From: Pseudoips prasinana
Lineage: Eukaryota > Arthropoda > Insecta > Lepidoptera > Nolidae
DNA length: 64,000 nt
Assembly: GCA_951640165.1 (NCBI GenBank)
Contig: OX621252.1
Location: 15,273,934 to 15,337,933, forward strand
Direction: 5' to 3'
In this document: positions 21,899-31,636 of the stretch, piece by piece
Position numbering within the stretch: the first letter of the stretch is position 1
Layout: each line of letters starts with the position of its first letter
Position numbers and translations under genes: made by a program
The notes under the pieces: generated by a model
Told to the model about the DNA's origin: nothing
Database searches by the model: none
Seen by the model: only the letters and a program-made list of their open reading frames with translations

Positions 21899-22296
21899 TA
21901 ACAGGACTTCGCGGTTGGTAGTTTGGGTATCCGAGGCTAACGGCAAGTGAAGTGAACTTGAACATCACAGTGTATCCAGTGAAATAGTTCATAGCCTAGC
22001 AGTGACTATCGTGGTAGCGGTTCAGCAGCAGCGTACTGAGACTGGATTTTCAGTACATCTGTAACATAGCAAGTTGCCGTAGCAAGCAGCAGCAAGGGTA
22101 CTGTGTGAAGTACCATTCCATAGCATCAACATCGTACTGAGAGTGGATTATCAGTACATCGGTGACTTAGCAAGTTGCCGCAGCAAACATCACCATCGTG
22201 CAGCTCGACAACGGTGGAGTTGAGAGGTGTCAACGCCCAGCAAGAAGCATATAAGTAAGAGCGTTCCTTTTATTATTTTAAGATAACAACAGCAAG
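21899..22296 (+). other. BEL-2 leader with an imperfect direct repeat
   Basis: Two copies of a segment of about 65 bp (near 22031-22097 and 22131-22195) share 'gtactgaga.tggatt', 'tcagtacatc' and 'tagcaagttgccg' in the same order. The rest is CAG/AGC-rich. Likely non-coding leader; the repeat could be a packaging or structural signal. Confidence 0.6.
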
Positions 22297-23582
22297 ATGG
22301 AGACTTATACTATAATCAAACTGAGATTGCCGAGAGCATTAACAAAGTTTTTGTCAATTTTAAAAAGGATAGCGTAGAGCGTAAAACCATTGATTATTGT
22401 AAGCGGAGACTCGAATTATTGGAGACTTTATGGAACGATTTTCAAGCAAATCACGACAAACTTAGCATACCATACCATTTGAGCAAACCAATCATAAATA
22501 CTTCGTACAATTGGAGTATGAGCGTACACAAGAAGCATATTTAGCAGCAAAAGAAATAATTAGCAATTTTCAGGACGATTTCGTTCAAAAAAGAAGCCGT
22601 GAAGAGTTTGCCAACACCCAGCGAAGAGACACCGGCGAAGCCGCCGGTACATCTTCTTCTAGTGGTCAACTAGTCCAGCAAGGCCTAATTACACCAGCAC
22701 CAGCTAAAGGAGCTCCAAGCTCACCGTCCCCAATATTTAAGACCAGGGGAACAAATAGCAAGTTAGACGATATGCTTCATAAGCAGTCCGTTAACTTTAG
22801 AGCGATTAGTCAAGCAGTAATAAATATACATATTGATTCGATTGTTGAAAGGTGGGAATTGGAAGATGCTCTGCGTAATCTCCAAAACCGCTGGACAGTT
22901 ATCGAAACCCTTCATTGGGAAATCATCACCGAGGGAGGGGAAGAACCGTCATATGAATGACAGTTCAACAAGCACGAGCAAACATTCATAAGCATGAAAA
23001 AATCTATTAATAGCAAGATATGGTCATCAGTACATCAAGATAAATCAACACCAAAGATGGACATCCCTGTTTTTACAGGAAACTATCATCATTGGATATC
23101 CTTTAAACATTTGTTCAATGAAATCATACACAAAAACCCCTCACTTTCAAATGCTCAGAAGATGCAGTTCCTTAAGAGCAAGGTGAAAGGGGAAGCCGAA
23201 CGCTTAATTCAGCATCTACCCATCAGCTCTGACAATTATGTGGTATGTCGGGAAATTCTATTTCACCGATTTGACAACAAAAAACTTATTTTTACAGCAC
23301 ACGCAAACTTATTCCTCAATGTCTAACATTCAACAGCAATCTTTTCAAACAATTAAAAACCTTCATGACGTCACGGTAGAGAGCCTTAACGCTATAAAAA
23401 ATTTAGGAATAGATACAACTACGTGGGATCCTTTAATTGTACACATCTTATCACAAAAATTTGACAGCGAATCATATTCGGAATATATTGGGTCATTGAA
23501 GAATTCCCGTGAGTGGCCCGCACTCAAAGATTTTCTAGACTTTCTGGAAAATAAATTCACTAGCTTAGAAACATCTCGCTGA
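22297..23582 (+). pseudogene. BEL-2 Gag (DUF1759), several breaks
   Basis: The ATG at 22297 is the best start, but the Gag-like frame is reached only after a shift within about 20 bases. Recognisable pieces: INKVFVNFKKDSVERKTIDY, then (after a shift near 22490) LEYERTQEAYLAAKEI, an acidic and Ser-rich linker, and the DUF1759 core MDIPVFTGNYHHWISFKHLF with FLKSKVKGEAERLIQHLP. Breaks: an in-frame TGA at 22958-22960, a frameshift near 23300 and an in-frame TGA at 23580-23582. It is homologous to BEL-1 Gag (same order, same core motif) but from a different family. Confidence 0.82.
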
Positions 23583-24800
23583 CGTTCTGACGTCATGCCG
23601 AAGCAATCGCAAAACAATTCATCAAGTCCATTAAATAATAACCGGAAGCATAATTATTATCATAAAGCATATGACAATAACTGGAAATCTACAAAACCTA
23701 TTTCGAAATCCATGCATGTGGCTGCGATCAAATGTCCACTTTGTTTTGCAGAACACGCGCTATACCATTGCGAAAATTTTCTTGCATTATCAAATGAATT
23801 GAAACTTAAAACTGTAAAACAATATAATTATTGCGTACATTGCATTTATAACCATGATGGAAATAAATGCCGATCAGCGAAAAGATGCCGCACGTGTAGT
23901 GGTAATCATCATACCGTTATACATGAATGTTTTACGCAACAAAAACCTAATTTAATATCCGATCAAATTAGGCAAAAATCGAACGACTATATTCGCAATA
24001 AACAAGAGCAAAACAATAGTCATGGTGCACACGCATCACACCGAGATTCGTCTGAAATTCTTTTAGCTACAGCTTCAGTGAAGGTGACAGCGGCCGATAG
24101 TACACATCATGTTTTTAGGGCACTCATCGATGGAGACTCACAAGTATCATTAATAAGCGAAAAAGCAGCACAGCAATTAGGCTTGAAACGTCCGCAATTC
24201 AATGGCGTAATTTATGGAGTATGTGAGAAAGAGAGTAATTGCAAAGGCGTATCAAGTATTACATGTCAGTCGAGGTATACAGATTTTGAGTTCACTACCG
24301 ATGTTTTGATTATGAAAAATCTAATCAAGAATTTGCCAAATCGATCATTTGAAAAACCTTCATGGTCGCATTTCCAGCACATTGACCTAGCAGATCCAGA
24401 GTTTTATTTGAGTCGGCCCGTTGACTTACTATTGGGGGCCGAAATTTATTCAAGTATTATATTAGACGGCGTTACCAAAACACCTGATATGACATTACCT
24501 ATAGCTCAGCAAACACACATTGGTTGGTTGCTATTGGGAAGCGTGAAAACGTTTCATTGCAACGTTGTATTAAGGGATTTACCGAATATTCATCAGTTTT
24601 GGAAAATTGAGGATATTCACGAGCAAGAAGAAATGTCAACAGAAGATCAAGAGTGTGTGGATTACTACCTATCCACAACCAAGCGTCTTAAGAGCGGTCG
24701 CTACGAGGTTAGAATACCTATTAAAAAGCAAATAAGCGAAAAATTAGGCTCGTCGAAAGAGATAGCCTTAGCACGGTTTAGAAATCTAGAGAAAAAGTAA
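23583..24800 (+). pseudogene. BEL-2 Gag C-terminus, zinc knuckles and protease
   Basis: Continues in the frame of 23238-23582. Zinc knuckles: CPLCFAEHALYHCENF, YNYCVHCIYNHDGNKC and CRTCSGNHHTVIH. The protease loop reads ALIDGDSQVSL, with Asp-Gly-Asp-Ser where BEL/Pao normally has Asp-x-Gly-Ser; the missing Gly is a likely inactivating change. The segment SRPVDLLLGAEIYSSI and then TSTEDQECVDYYL-like sequence leads into RT. An in-frame TAA at 24798-24800 interrupts just after RFRNLEKK, in the linker before the RT core. Confidence 0.85.
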
Positions 24801-25949
24801 AGCAAAGACCGTAGCTTAGCACAGCAGTACAGGCAATTTATAAGCGAATATTTAGAATTAGGTCATATGAAGTTAGCAAGTTATAGCAGCAAGCCATTAG
24901 AATGTTATTTACCGCATCATTCAGTTCAACGTGAATCTAGCACTACAAAATTACGTGTCGTTTTTGATGCGTCGGCGAAAACTTCTTCTGAATATAGCCT
25001 TAATGATATAAGTCATAAAGGGCCTAATTTACAGCAAGATTTAAAAGCTTTGTTAATCAAATGGAGACAATATCGATACGCATATACAGCTGACATTGAA
25101 AAAATGTATCGTCAAATATTAGTTCACGAAGCTGATCAGAAATTGCAGAAGATCTTGTGGCGCGATCAAACTAATCAGACTATCGAATGTTATCAATTAG
25201 CAACAGTACCATATGGCCTCAAACCAGCTCCTTTTTTAGCTATGATGACTCTCCGCCAACTTTCGGTTGATGAGGAACATAATTTTTCCAACGCTGCAAG
25301 GTCCTTACGAGAAGATTTCTTTATGGATGATCTGGTTTCTGGGTGTCATAGCCTAGAAGAAGGAAGGATAAGGATAGCAGAGTTAAATTTATGCCTAAGC
25401 AGCGGGGGCTTTTCATTGAGAAAGTGGTCAACAAACGAGCAAAGCGTTTTAGAGAACATTCGTCTGTCACAACCAACGCAAACAACGTCCTTTTTATTCA
25501 AAACTGAAAATACAGCCAAAACTTTAGGTTTGAGATGGGACCCAATCTTAGATGAATTCAGTTTTCAGTACACATTACTACCAAATGCAGCAAAACTTAC
25601 GAAGCAGATACTTCTTTCCGAAATATCGAGATTATTTGACCCTCTAGGTTGGCTTGGTCCTTTAACAACAAAAATGAAATTAATATTCCAAAAGGTTTGG
25701 CAAAATTCAGAACTTCAATGGGGTGACAAAATTTTGCACGATATCAAGAACGAATGGTTCAAATTAAAAGAAGACTTAAATTGCATAAGTCTATACAAGA
25801 TTCCTAGATGGTTAAGTATCAACCAGGGTAGCATCATACAACTGCATGGTTTTTGTGATAGTTCCCTCCAAGCTTACGCAATTGTGGTCTATGCCAGAGT
25901 CAAAGAAACAAACAAAGTATCTGTGGTACTGCTCGCGGCAAAGTCTTAG
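24801..25949 (+). pseudogene. BEL-2 reverse transcriptase and A17-type region
   Basis: Same frame as the upstream segment; first ATG at 24867. RT shows TKLRVVFDASAKTSS, ADIEKMYRQILV, LATVPYGLKPAPFLA and the active site FFMDDLVSG, so the usual YVDD is FMDD here. The next region SEISRLFDPLGWLGPL is the BEL/Pao segment between RT and RNase H. RNase H begins with LHGFCDSSLQAYAIVVYARV. A frameshift at about 25940 ends this frame inside RNase H (after LLAAKS). Confidence 0.87.
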
Positions 25950-27258
25950 GTTAGTTCCAAATGGCCGAGTTGTCTCTTTGCCAAAATTAGAACTTTGTGC
26001 AGCAGAATTATTATCGAGACTCATGGAAAAAATCATAAGCAGCATATATAGCGCCGAATATAATATACAAGTATATGGGTGGAGTGACTCAAAGGTCACA
26101 TTAAGCTGGATACAAGGTAACCCGGGTCGTTGGAAACCATTTGTTGCAAATAGAGTCAAGAAAATTATCGATTCGATAGCAGCCAATAATTGGCACTACG
26201 TAGCTTCAAAACAAAATCCAGCCGATTCAGCAAGTCGAGGAATGTCCCCATTAGAGTTAAAAGAAAATTCGTTGTGGTGGCAAGGCCCTAAGTGGTTATC
26301 TACACCAGAATTTGATCCTAAGCAGCAAGAAATAAACTATTCCACTAACAAAGAAGTCAAAAGTCAAGCTATCGCAGTTCAAGAAATAAATTCTAAAAAT
26401 AGTCTCATTGAAGAGTTACTAAATCGTCATAGCTCATTCATAAAAATAATACGTATACTAGCGTGGTTATTACGTGCATTTGCACCGGAGCGTAAGCAAA
26501 AGCCGCCGTATCTCACATTGCAGGAACTGAGACAAGCAAAACTGCGTATAATTAAATACATACAAAGCATCGAGTTCACATCGGATATTAATAACTTAAT
26601 AACAAAGAAAACACTTCGTTGTGATAGCAAGATCTTAAATCTTAACCCGTTCTTGGACAAAGAGGGGATAATGAGAGTAGGTGGTCGTCTTAAAAATTCG
26701 AACATAAGTTCCGATATGAAATATCCAATAATCATTCCGTATAGTAGTCGTTTAACAGAGCTTTTAATAGATCAAGCACATATACTCACCTTTCACGGTG
26801 GAGCCCGACTTACTTCATCTCTATTACGTAACAACTATTGGATAATCAAAGGAAACCGAGCAACTAAAAAGCAACTTCGTAACTGGACAATTTGTGGAAA
26901 GCAAGAGCCACGAAAACAACAGCAAATCATGGGAGATTTACCTGACTTCCGAACTAACCCAGCACCACCATTCTACCATACAGGAGTAGACTATACTGGA
27001 TTTGTGAAAATAAAAGCCAACAAAGGCAGAGGAATAAAAAATAGCAAAGGATATATTTCTTTATTCATTTGTATGGTTACAAAGGCTGTGCACATTGAAT
27101 TGGTATCTGATTTAAGCAGCTCATCGTTTATAGCAGCACTCCATCGACTAGCAGCACGTCGAGGGGCACCGAAACATATTTATTCGGACAATGGAATTAA
27201 TTTTGTTGGTGCTAATAAGATATTACAAGAAGAGTACAGAGAATTGGAGAATATTTGA
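25940..27258 (+). pseudogene. BEL-2 RNase H (rest) and integrase N-terminal and core
   Basis: The true homology starts at LVPNGRVVSLPKLELCAAEL; residues before it in this frame are out-of-frame reading. YGWSDSKVTLSWIQGNPGRW completes RNase H. Integrase: DKEGIMRVGGRLKN, then HILTFHGGARL and NWTICGKQ, where the HHCC zinc site has lost one Cys (Trp in its place). The core has GVDYTGFVKIK (Asp) and YSDNGINFVGAN (Asp). The frame shifts near 27250, before the catalytic Glu segment. Confidence 0.87.
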
Positions 27259-28763
27259 TACGTGATACGTTTCACAAGGAAATTGCCGAAATTAGCATTG
27301 AGTGGCACTGGAACTGTCCAGCATTTCCAAGCGGGGTTGGAATATGGGAGCGATCAATAAGGTCCTTAAAACAACATTTGAAGCGAGTAATCGGTAACCA
27401 AGCTTTAACGTTTGAAGAATACAGTACATTATTAGCCCGAATTGAAGCGAGCCTTAACTCAAGACCTTTATGTTCCATGTCAGAGGATATCCAGGAAATC
27501 GATTTTCTTACTCCAGGACATTTTCTAACAAGCAACATTGGAACAACTATCATAGAAACAGCACAAGATGCCAGAACGAGGTGGTATTTAGTAAATATAG
27601 TATTCCAGGATATATGGAAACGCTGGAAAACGGAATATTTATTTCAATTATCTATGCGCAGCAAATGGCTAAAGGGTCGACATAACATTGAAATTGGGGA
27701 TTTGGTAACTATTTACGACGACAACGTACCTGCGGGAAAATGGCCGGTAGGTAGAGTGGCAGAATTATATCCAGGGAAAGACGGAATCGTTAGAGTACTT
27801 ACCTTAAAAACGAAGAACGGTTACGTTAAGCGCCCTATGCTAAAGTTGTCTATTTTGCCTACAAAGAAAACAGACGAAAACAAACAAGAACAGCAACAAC
27901 GTGAAATAAAATGTAAACAGAATAAGCAAACTACCAGTTATCCTAAAATTGTTAACTTGGTACTTTCACTATTATTATTCATGAGCGTTTTTATGTCAGC
28001 AGAAGCATATTTTACCTTCAAACAGTTCGAAAGCAATAATACATTATATTTAGACCCTCTGGGCAAAGTACATCTCATTCGTGACGAATGGAAGATCGTC
28101 ATGTATTACGATATGGGTCCATTTTGGCAAGGAAATAAAGCTATAATAGACTCGTCAAAATATCTAGAGCGAACTTGCAGCAAAATTCAAAACACGAGTC
28201 ATTGTCATATTATCACATTACAGCTACAACACGAGTACAATGAACTGCAATACTATAACCAGTTTTTGCTAAATCAGCATTTTGGCATACGTTCGCGCAC
28301 ACGACGTGGGCTTATCAATGCAGTTGGTACAATTGCGAACACTTTATTTGGAGTACTTGATCAGGAATTTGCAGAGAAGTATAAACATGACATTGAACTT
28401 GTACATGACAACATAGACCATCTAACGCAGTTGTGGAAAAATCAGACTTCAATTATAGAAGCCGAGTATAATATTATACAGCGAATGGAAGACACGATTG
28501 AAAAGCAGCATAAACAAGCATTTCAATTATCTAGACCTCTACCATCCATACCTCTGCAAATCAATACAAGTATGTTAAGCGTGAAAACAATATCAGAATA
28601 TGTAGCTATTAACCTGAAAAGGGATGCCTATATAACAGCCAGCGCCGAAGATCTTCAAGCGTGTGAATATCAAGAAGAAATTTACCTTTGTAAGTTGCAC
28701 GGCCCAATCAACAATCTTGGTCCCACTGAAAAATTTTGTCAAATGACAGAAGCATCACGGTGA
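27255..28763 (+). pseudogene. BEL-2 integrase C-terminus fused in frame to an Env-like protein (N-terminal part)
   Basis: The integrase part (residues 1-205) holds GIWERSIRSLKQHLKRVIG (catalytic Glu) and the DUF5641-type end RVLTLKTKNGYVKRPMLKLS. With no stop, the same frame passes through a Lys/Gln-rich linker into a hydrophobic signal-like stretch (about 27955-28005, LVLSLLLFMSVFMSAEA). A long ectodomain follows with several Cys and N-x-T/S sites. Near 28292-28312 there is a furin-type cleavage site RSRTRR followed by GLINAVGTIANTLFG, arranged like the fusion-peptide start of baculovirus F-type and errantivirus Env. The frame ends at 28763. Confidence 0.8.
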
Positions 28764-28802
28764 GATTTCAATAAAAATAGCTGTAAAAATGTATGGATTC
28801 AA

Positions 28803-29498
28803 TTGAACGACTTTTCTACCTATTTGTATTTCTGTTGTAATACATACTCTTTGCGAATAATATGTGACGATGAAATACTAGCGCGCCAGGTCAGCAAGGC
28901 CGGACTTCTTCATATTACTAAGCAATGTATGATAAAACGTCACGATATTACATTGTATTCTTATCAAACATTGGAGAATACGCTCACCTTAAAACCTGAT
29001 ATACTACAAACAAAACTATCTCCAATACATCATTTGGTCAATAACATATCGCAACCTATCCTAGAATTTGAGCAAGTTGATAATGACAAAATACGACTAA
29101 ACATCTCTATAAAACATCTCGGTAGTCAAATACAGTCTATTAAGGAATCAGCTCAATATTCTGAACGCATGACGTCACATGACATACACCACTACGTGTT
29201 ACCTTATATCATAGTAGCAGCAGCGGTAGCAGTATTCCTGTGGTTCCTGTGTTGGCGAGGCAGACGAGCAGCCAGCTCGCCAGTGCAGCAGTGTGACGAG
29301 AGTGTACAGCGAAGTGTGAGTGTTAGTGTTACTCAATCTCTGCCAGAGAAGAGTTGTTATGTAAGTGCGCGAGATCAAGCTCGGCCCGAGCCGAGTACTA
29401 GTTTTTGTGAAAGTGATCGTGAACTAAACAGAGACAAAGTAACGTCTCCTATTGCAAAAAGACAATCGAAGTTCACTATCGATGATTCTAACGTATAA
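28803..29498 (+). pseudogene. BEL-2 Env-like protein, C-terminal part with membrane anchor
   Basis: Opens after the break at 28763-28803 and is plainly the continuation of the Env-like ectodomain. One strong membrane segment lies at about residues 136-153 (YIIVAAAVAVFLWFLCW), followed by a basic stop-transfer RGRR and a Ser-rich cytoplasmic tail of about 70 residues ending FTIDDSNV. A type I membrane glycoprotein is inferred from the signal stretch, cleavage site and single C-terminal anchor of the two parts together. Which insect or viral Env it is closest to cannot be decided by eye. Confidence 0.75.
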
Positions 29499-29700
29499 AC
29501 TTTCCGCATATACATATAAAATTTCGTTTAACAAAGAAAAACTACCTTCTTATATGTTTTATCATCTTGTTAAGCATAGCGCACCAAATACTTATTGTTC
29601 TAACACTCATTAGTTTGTAAGTAAATAAATTGTACTTATCACCCTTGTCTCACGTAACTAATATTGTAACATCTCATTTCATCTCGAGGCTTCGGGAGCA
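29499..29700 (+). other. BEL-2 3' untranslated region
   Basis: AT-rich stretch between the env-like frame and the 3' LTR. It ends in a moderately purine-rich 'cgaggcttcgggagca' that may act as polypurine tract. Confidence 0.55.
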
Positions 29701-29935
29701 TGTTCGAGTCAATACGACTGAACACCGAAGTGCTAATCCAGCACATTAAGCAATAACTTAGGTCGCGCATTGTACCGCGACTTCAGTGCATTGTCGGACA
29801 GCAAACCGCGAGCATTCATTCATAATCATTCCATTATTTAGACTAAATCTATTATAGCAATAAAACAACAGTTCTCCAAATTCCAGTCTTTTCAATCATC
29901 TCCATCAGCCGTACCCGTAGGTCACGTCCCCTACA
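29701..29935 (+). repeat. BEL-2 3' LTR (intact)
   Basis: TGTTCG...CCTACA, 235 bp, followed by the TSD TATAT (29936-29940). It preserves the uninterrupted sequence 'aatcattccattatttag' at the position where BEL-1 split the 5' LTR. Confidence 0.95.
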
Positions 29936-29940
29936 TATAT

Positions 29941-30122
29941 AAATAATAAAATGTAAATGTAAATATTTATATAAGCAATTTTTTACTAAACTCAGTAGAT
30001 ATACCATTTTCACTAGGTAAAATACAGGTCTTATGCAGAGCCTAGACTGTAAATATGACATAAATACAACATTAGGAATAATTATCATATTAGTATGATG
30101 GATAATAGAACTACCTATTACA
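29941..30122 (-). other. LINE-J spacer between ORF1 and ORF2 (part)
   Basis: Non-coding AT-rich sequence. Together with 14745-14905 it made up the inter-ORF spacer of LINE-J before BEL-2 inserted. Confidence 0.6.
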
Positions 30123-31194
30123 TTAAGCTTCTTTGTCAAACGCTTGCTCGCCAAAAACACGACGGATATCAGACTCTGTTCGTATGGCAAAGGTCCAACT
30201 CCTTTGCCAATATTTTACCATTCTTCGTCCATGTGTACCGCCAATTAACGCACTGGGCAGCCTGTCGTACGAGGCAGAACAGATGCCTGTTGACGTAAGT
30301 TAGCCTCTCGTTGACATAGAACCTCCGGGGCGGTGCAGCGAGGCCGAGGTTCTCAGTGTCAACAGTTCGGCGGACGCGCGCCGCGCGCAGCAGCTCGTCG
30401 CGCAGCTGGCGGCGCGCGAGGCGCAGCACGACTCAGCGCGCGCGCGGTGCCGGCCCGCTCTCAGCTGGCGGCGAGCCAGGCCCGGCCGTTCGCCCGGAGC
30501 GCAGCCCCACCCGTTCGGCGAACACTATGTCTCGCGACTCGAGGGTGACCCCAAGCTTCTTAGCAACAAGTTCTACGGTGTGAATGATGTTCTCACCCTT
30601 ATCCTCGGGGAGGTTAGTGATTTCTAAATCCGAGGCTAACAGATCCTGATGTCTATCATTTATCTGTAATTTTAGCTGCGCCACTGTATTTTCCAGCTTA
30701 ACGGTGTCATCGGCGGTTTTGGGTGGAATTTCTTCAAGGATTGTAATCCTTGATTCTAAGTCATTAACCCGTTGCACACAGCTAGACTTCCGCGCCCCTA
30801 GTGCTGACACCTGATCCGTTAACTTCTTTATATCGCGCCTAACTTCAGCCCTCATCTGCTGAATTTCAGACTTAATTTGTCTTAACAAATCCACCTGCGA
30901 CATTGGTTCGTCTTTCGCGTCCTCTTCATGTTCCAGGTCGGTCAGATCTCCAGCGTCTTCAAATGCGGTGTTGGGGCTGCTTTGTGACAAAGAGCTGTTT
31001 GCGTCCGTCTCTTTATTCAGGGTTTTGGTTTTGGACGTGGAATTTACACGACATCCGCCGCACTTCCAGGCATTGCCTGCTTTTGGTACTCCAGATAGCT
31101 GGACACAGTCCAAATGATATTTTTTTCTACAGTTACTGCAGGTGGCGCCTCCACGTACAGACAAGAATTTACCACATTGTGCGCAGTTAGTCAT
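30123..31194 (-). pseudogene. LINE-J ORF1: PHD finger, coiled coil and FP-like C-terminal domain
   Basis: ATG at 31194 (MTNCAQCGKFL). A PHD-type zinc finger occupies residues 4-47 (CAQC, CSNC, YHLDC, WKCGGC: C4HC3 spacing). An acidic linker is followed by a long coiled coil (about residues 100-185, RQIKSEIQQMRAEVRRDIKK). The C-terminal part (VVLRLARRQLRDELL, NERLTYVNRHLF and WRYTWTKNGKI) resembles the C-terminal domain of baculovirus FP proteins found in many insect LINE ORF1s. Breaks: an in-frame TGA at 30433-30435 and a frameshift near 30180; the frame then closes at 30123. The GC-rich stretch 30330-30530 encodes the linker. Confidence 0.82.
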
Positions 31195-31636
31195 TATGAG
31201 ATGCTGGTAAACAGAGGGCGTTAGTCTATCTAACTGATACTAGATGGCGCTGCGAGGCGATCAATGTCTGTGTTATAATTATTAAAATATTGTATTTAGA
31301 TATAATTAACACCACAAGGAAGGTTAGTGCATGTACCTTCTATAATTATAACGAATCCAGGTACGACACTGAAGCTTTATAGTACTAATATAAATATCAC
31401 TTTCACTTTAGTCACTATAGGGTAGTTTATATGACGCTAGTTATGTTGAAGTTGTATAATTTAGTTTATATTAAACTATATCTTTATAAAACACTTGTCC
31501 TTGTTAATCACAATATTATCCATCTCAGGCAACTAAGAAACTTGCACAGTTATTGATTTATATAATTGATATTAACGTTATTATTTTTTAAACTGGGAGC
31601 TATACCTTCACACGAACACGTTCCGTTAACTGTTCT
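31195..31636 (-). other. LINE-J 5' untranslated region
   Basis: No gene seen. AT-rich; it meets the satellite hexamers at about 31637. The precise element start was not resolved. Confidence 0.5.

Larger units (their letters stand above)
14906..29935 (+). mobile_element. BEL-2: env-bearing BEL/Pao retroelement, interrupted by BEL-1
   Basis: The LTRs (TGTTCG...CCTACA) are 235 bp. The 3' copy is whole at 29701-29935. The 5' copy is split into 14906-15037 and 21773-21883 by BEL-1. Internal order: PBS, leader, gag, protease, RT, RNase H, integrase, env-like region, 3' LTR. The TSD is TATAT. Only two differences between the LTRs were seen by eye, yet gag, pol and env all carry breaks. It lies in the spacer between ORF1 and ORF2 of LINE-J, in the opposite orientation. 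Confidence 0.92.
10949..31636 (-). mobile_element. LINE-J (Jockey-superfamily LINE with PHD-finger ORF1), split by BEL-2
   Basis: Read on the minus strand: 5' region from about 31636, ORF1 at 31194-30123, a spacer cut by BEL-2 (14906-29935), ORF2 endonuclease-RT at 14744-11941, and a 3' end with AATAAA and a TTTC-repeat tail at 10949-10965. Hexamers of the satellite lie on both sides (10867-10948 and from 31637), so LINE-J inserted in the satellite. The exact 5' end and TSD are not resolved. From ORF2 to the tail is about 1 kb, longer than in its relative LINE-K, so a further small insertion may be hidden at 11130-11940. Confidence 0.8.

Noticed and set aside
30333..30583. Arg/Ala-rich plus-strand frames near 30333-30583
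   Set aside because: They are antisense to the GC-rich linker of LINE-J ORF1.
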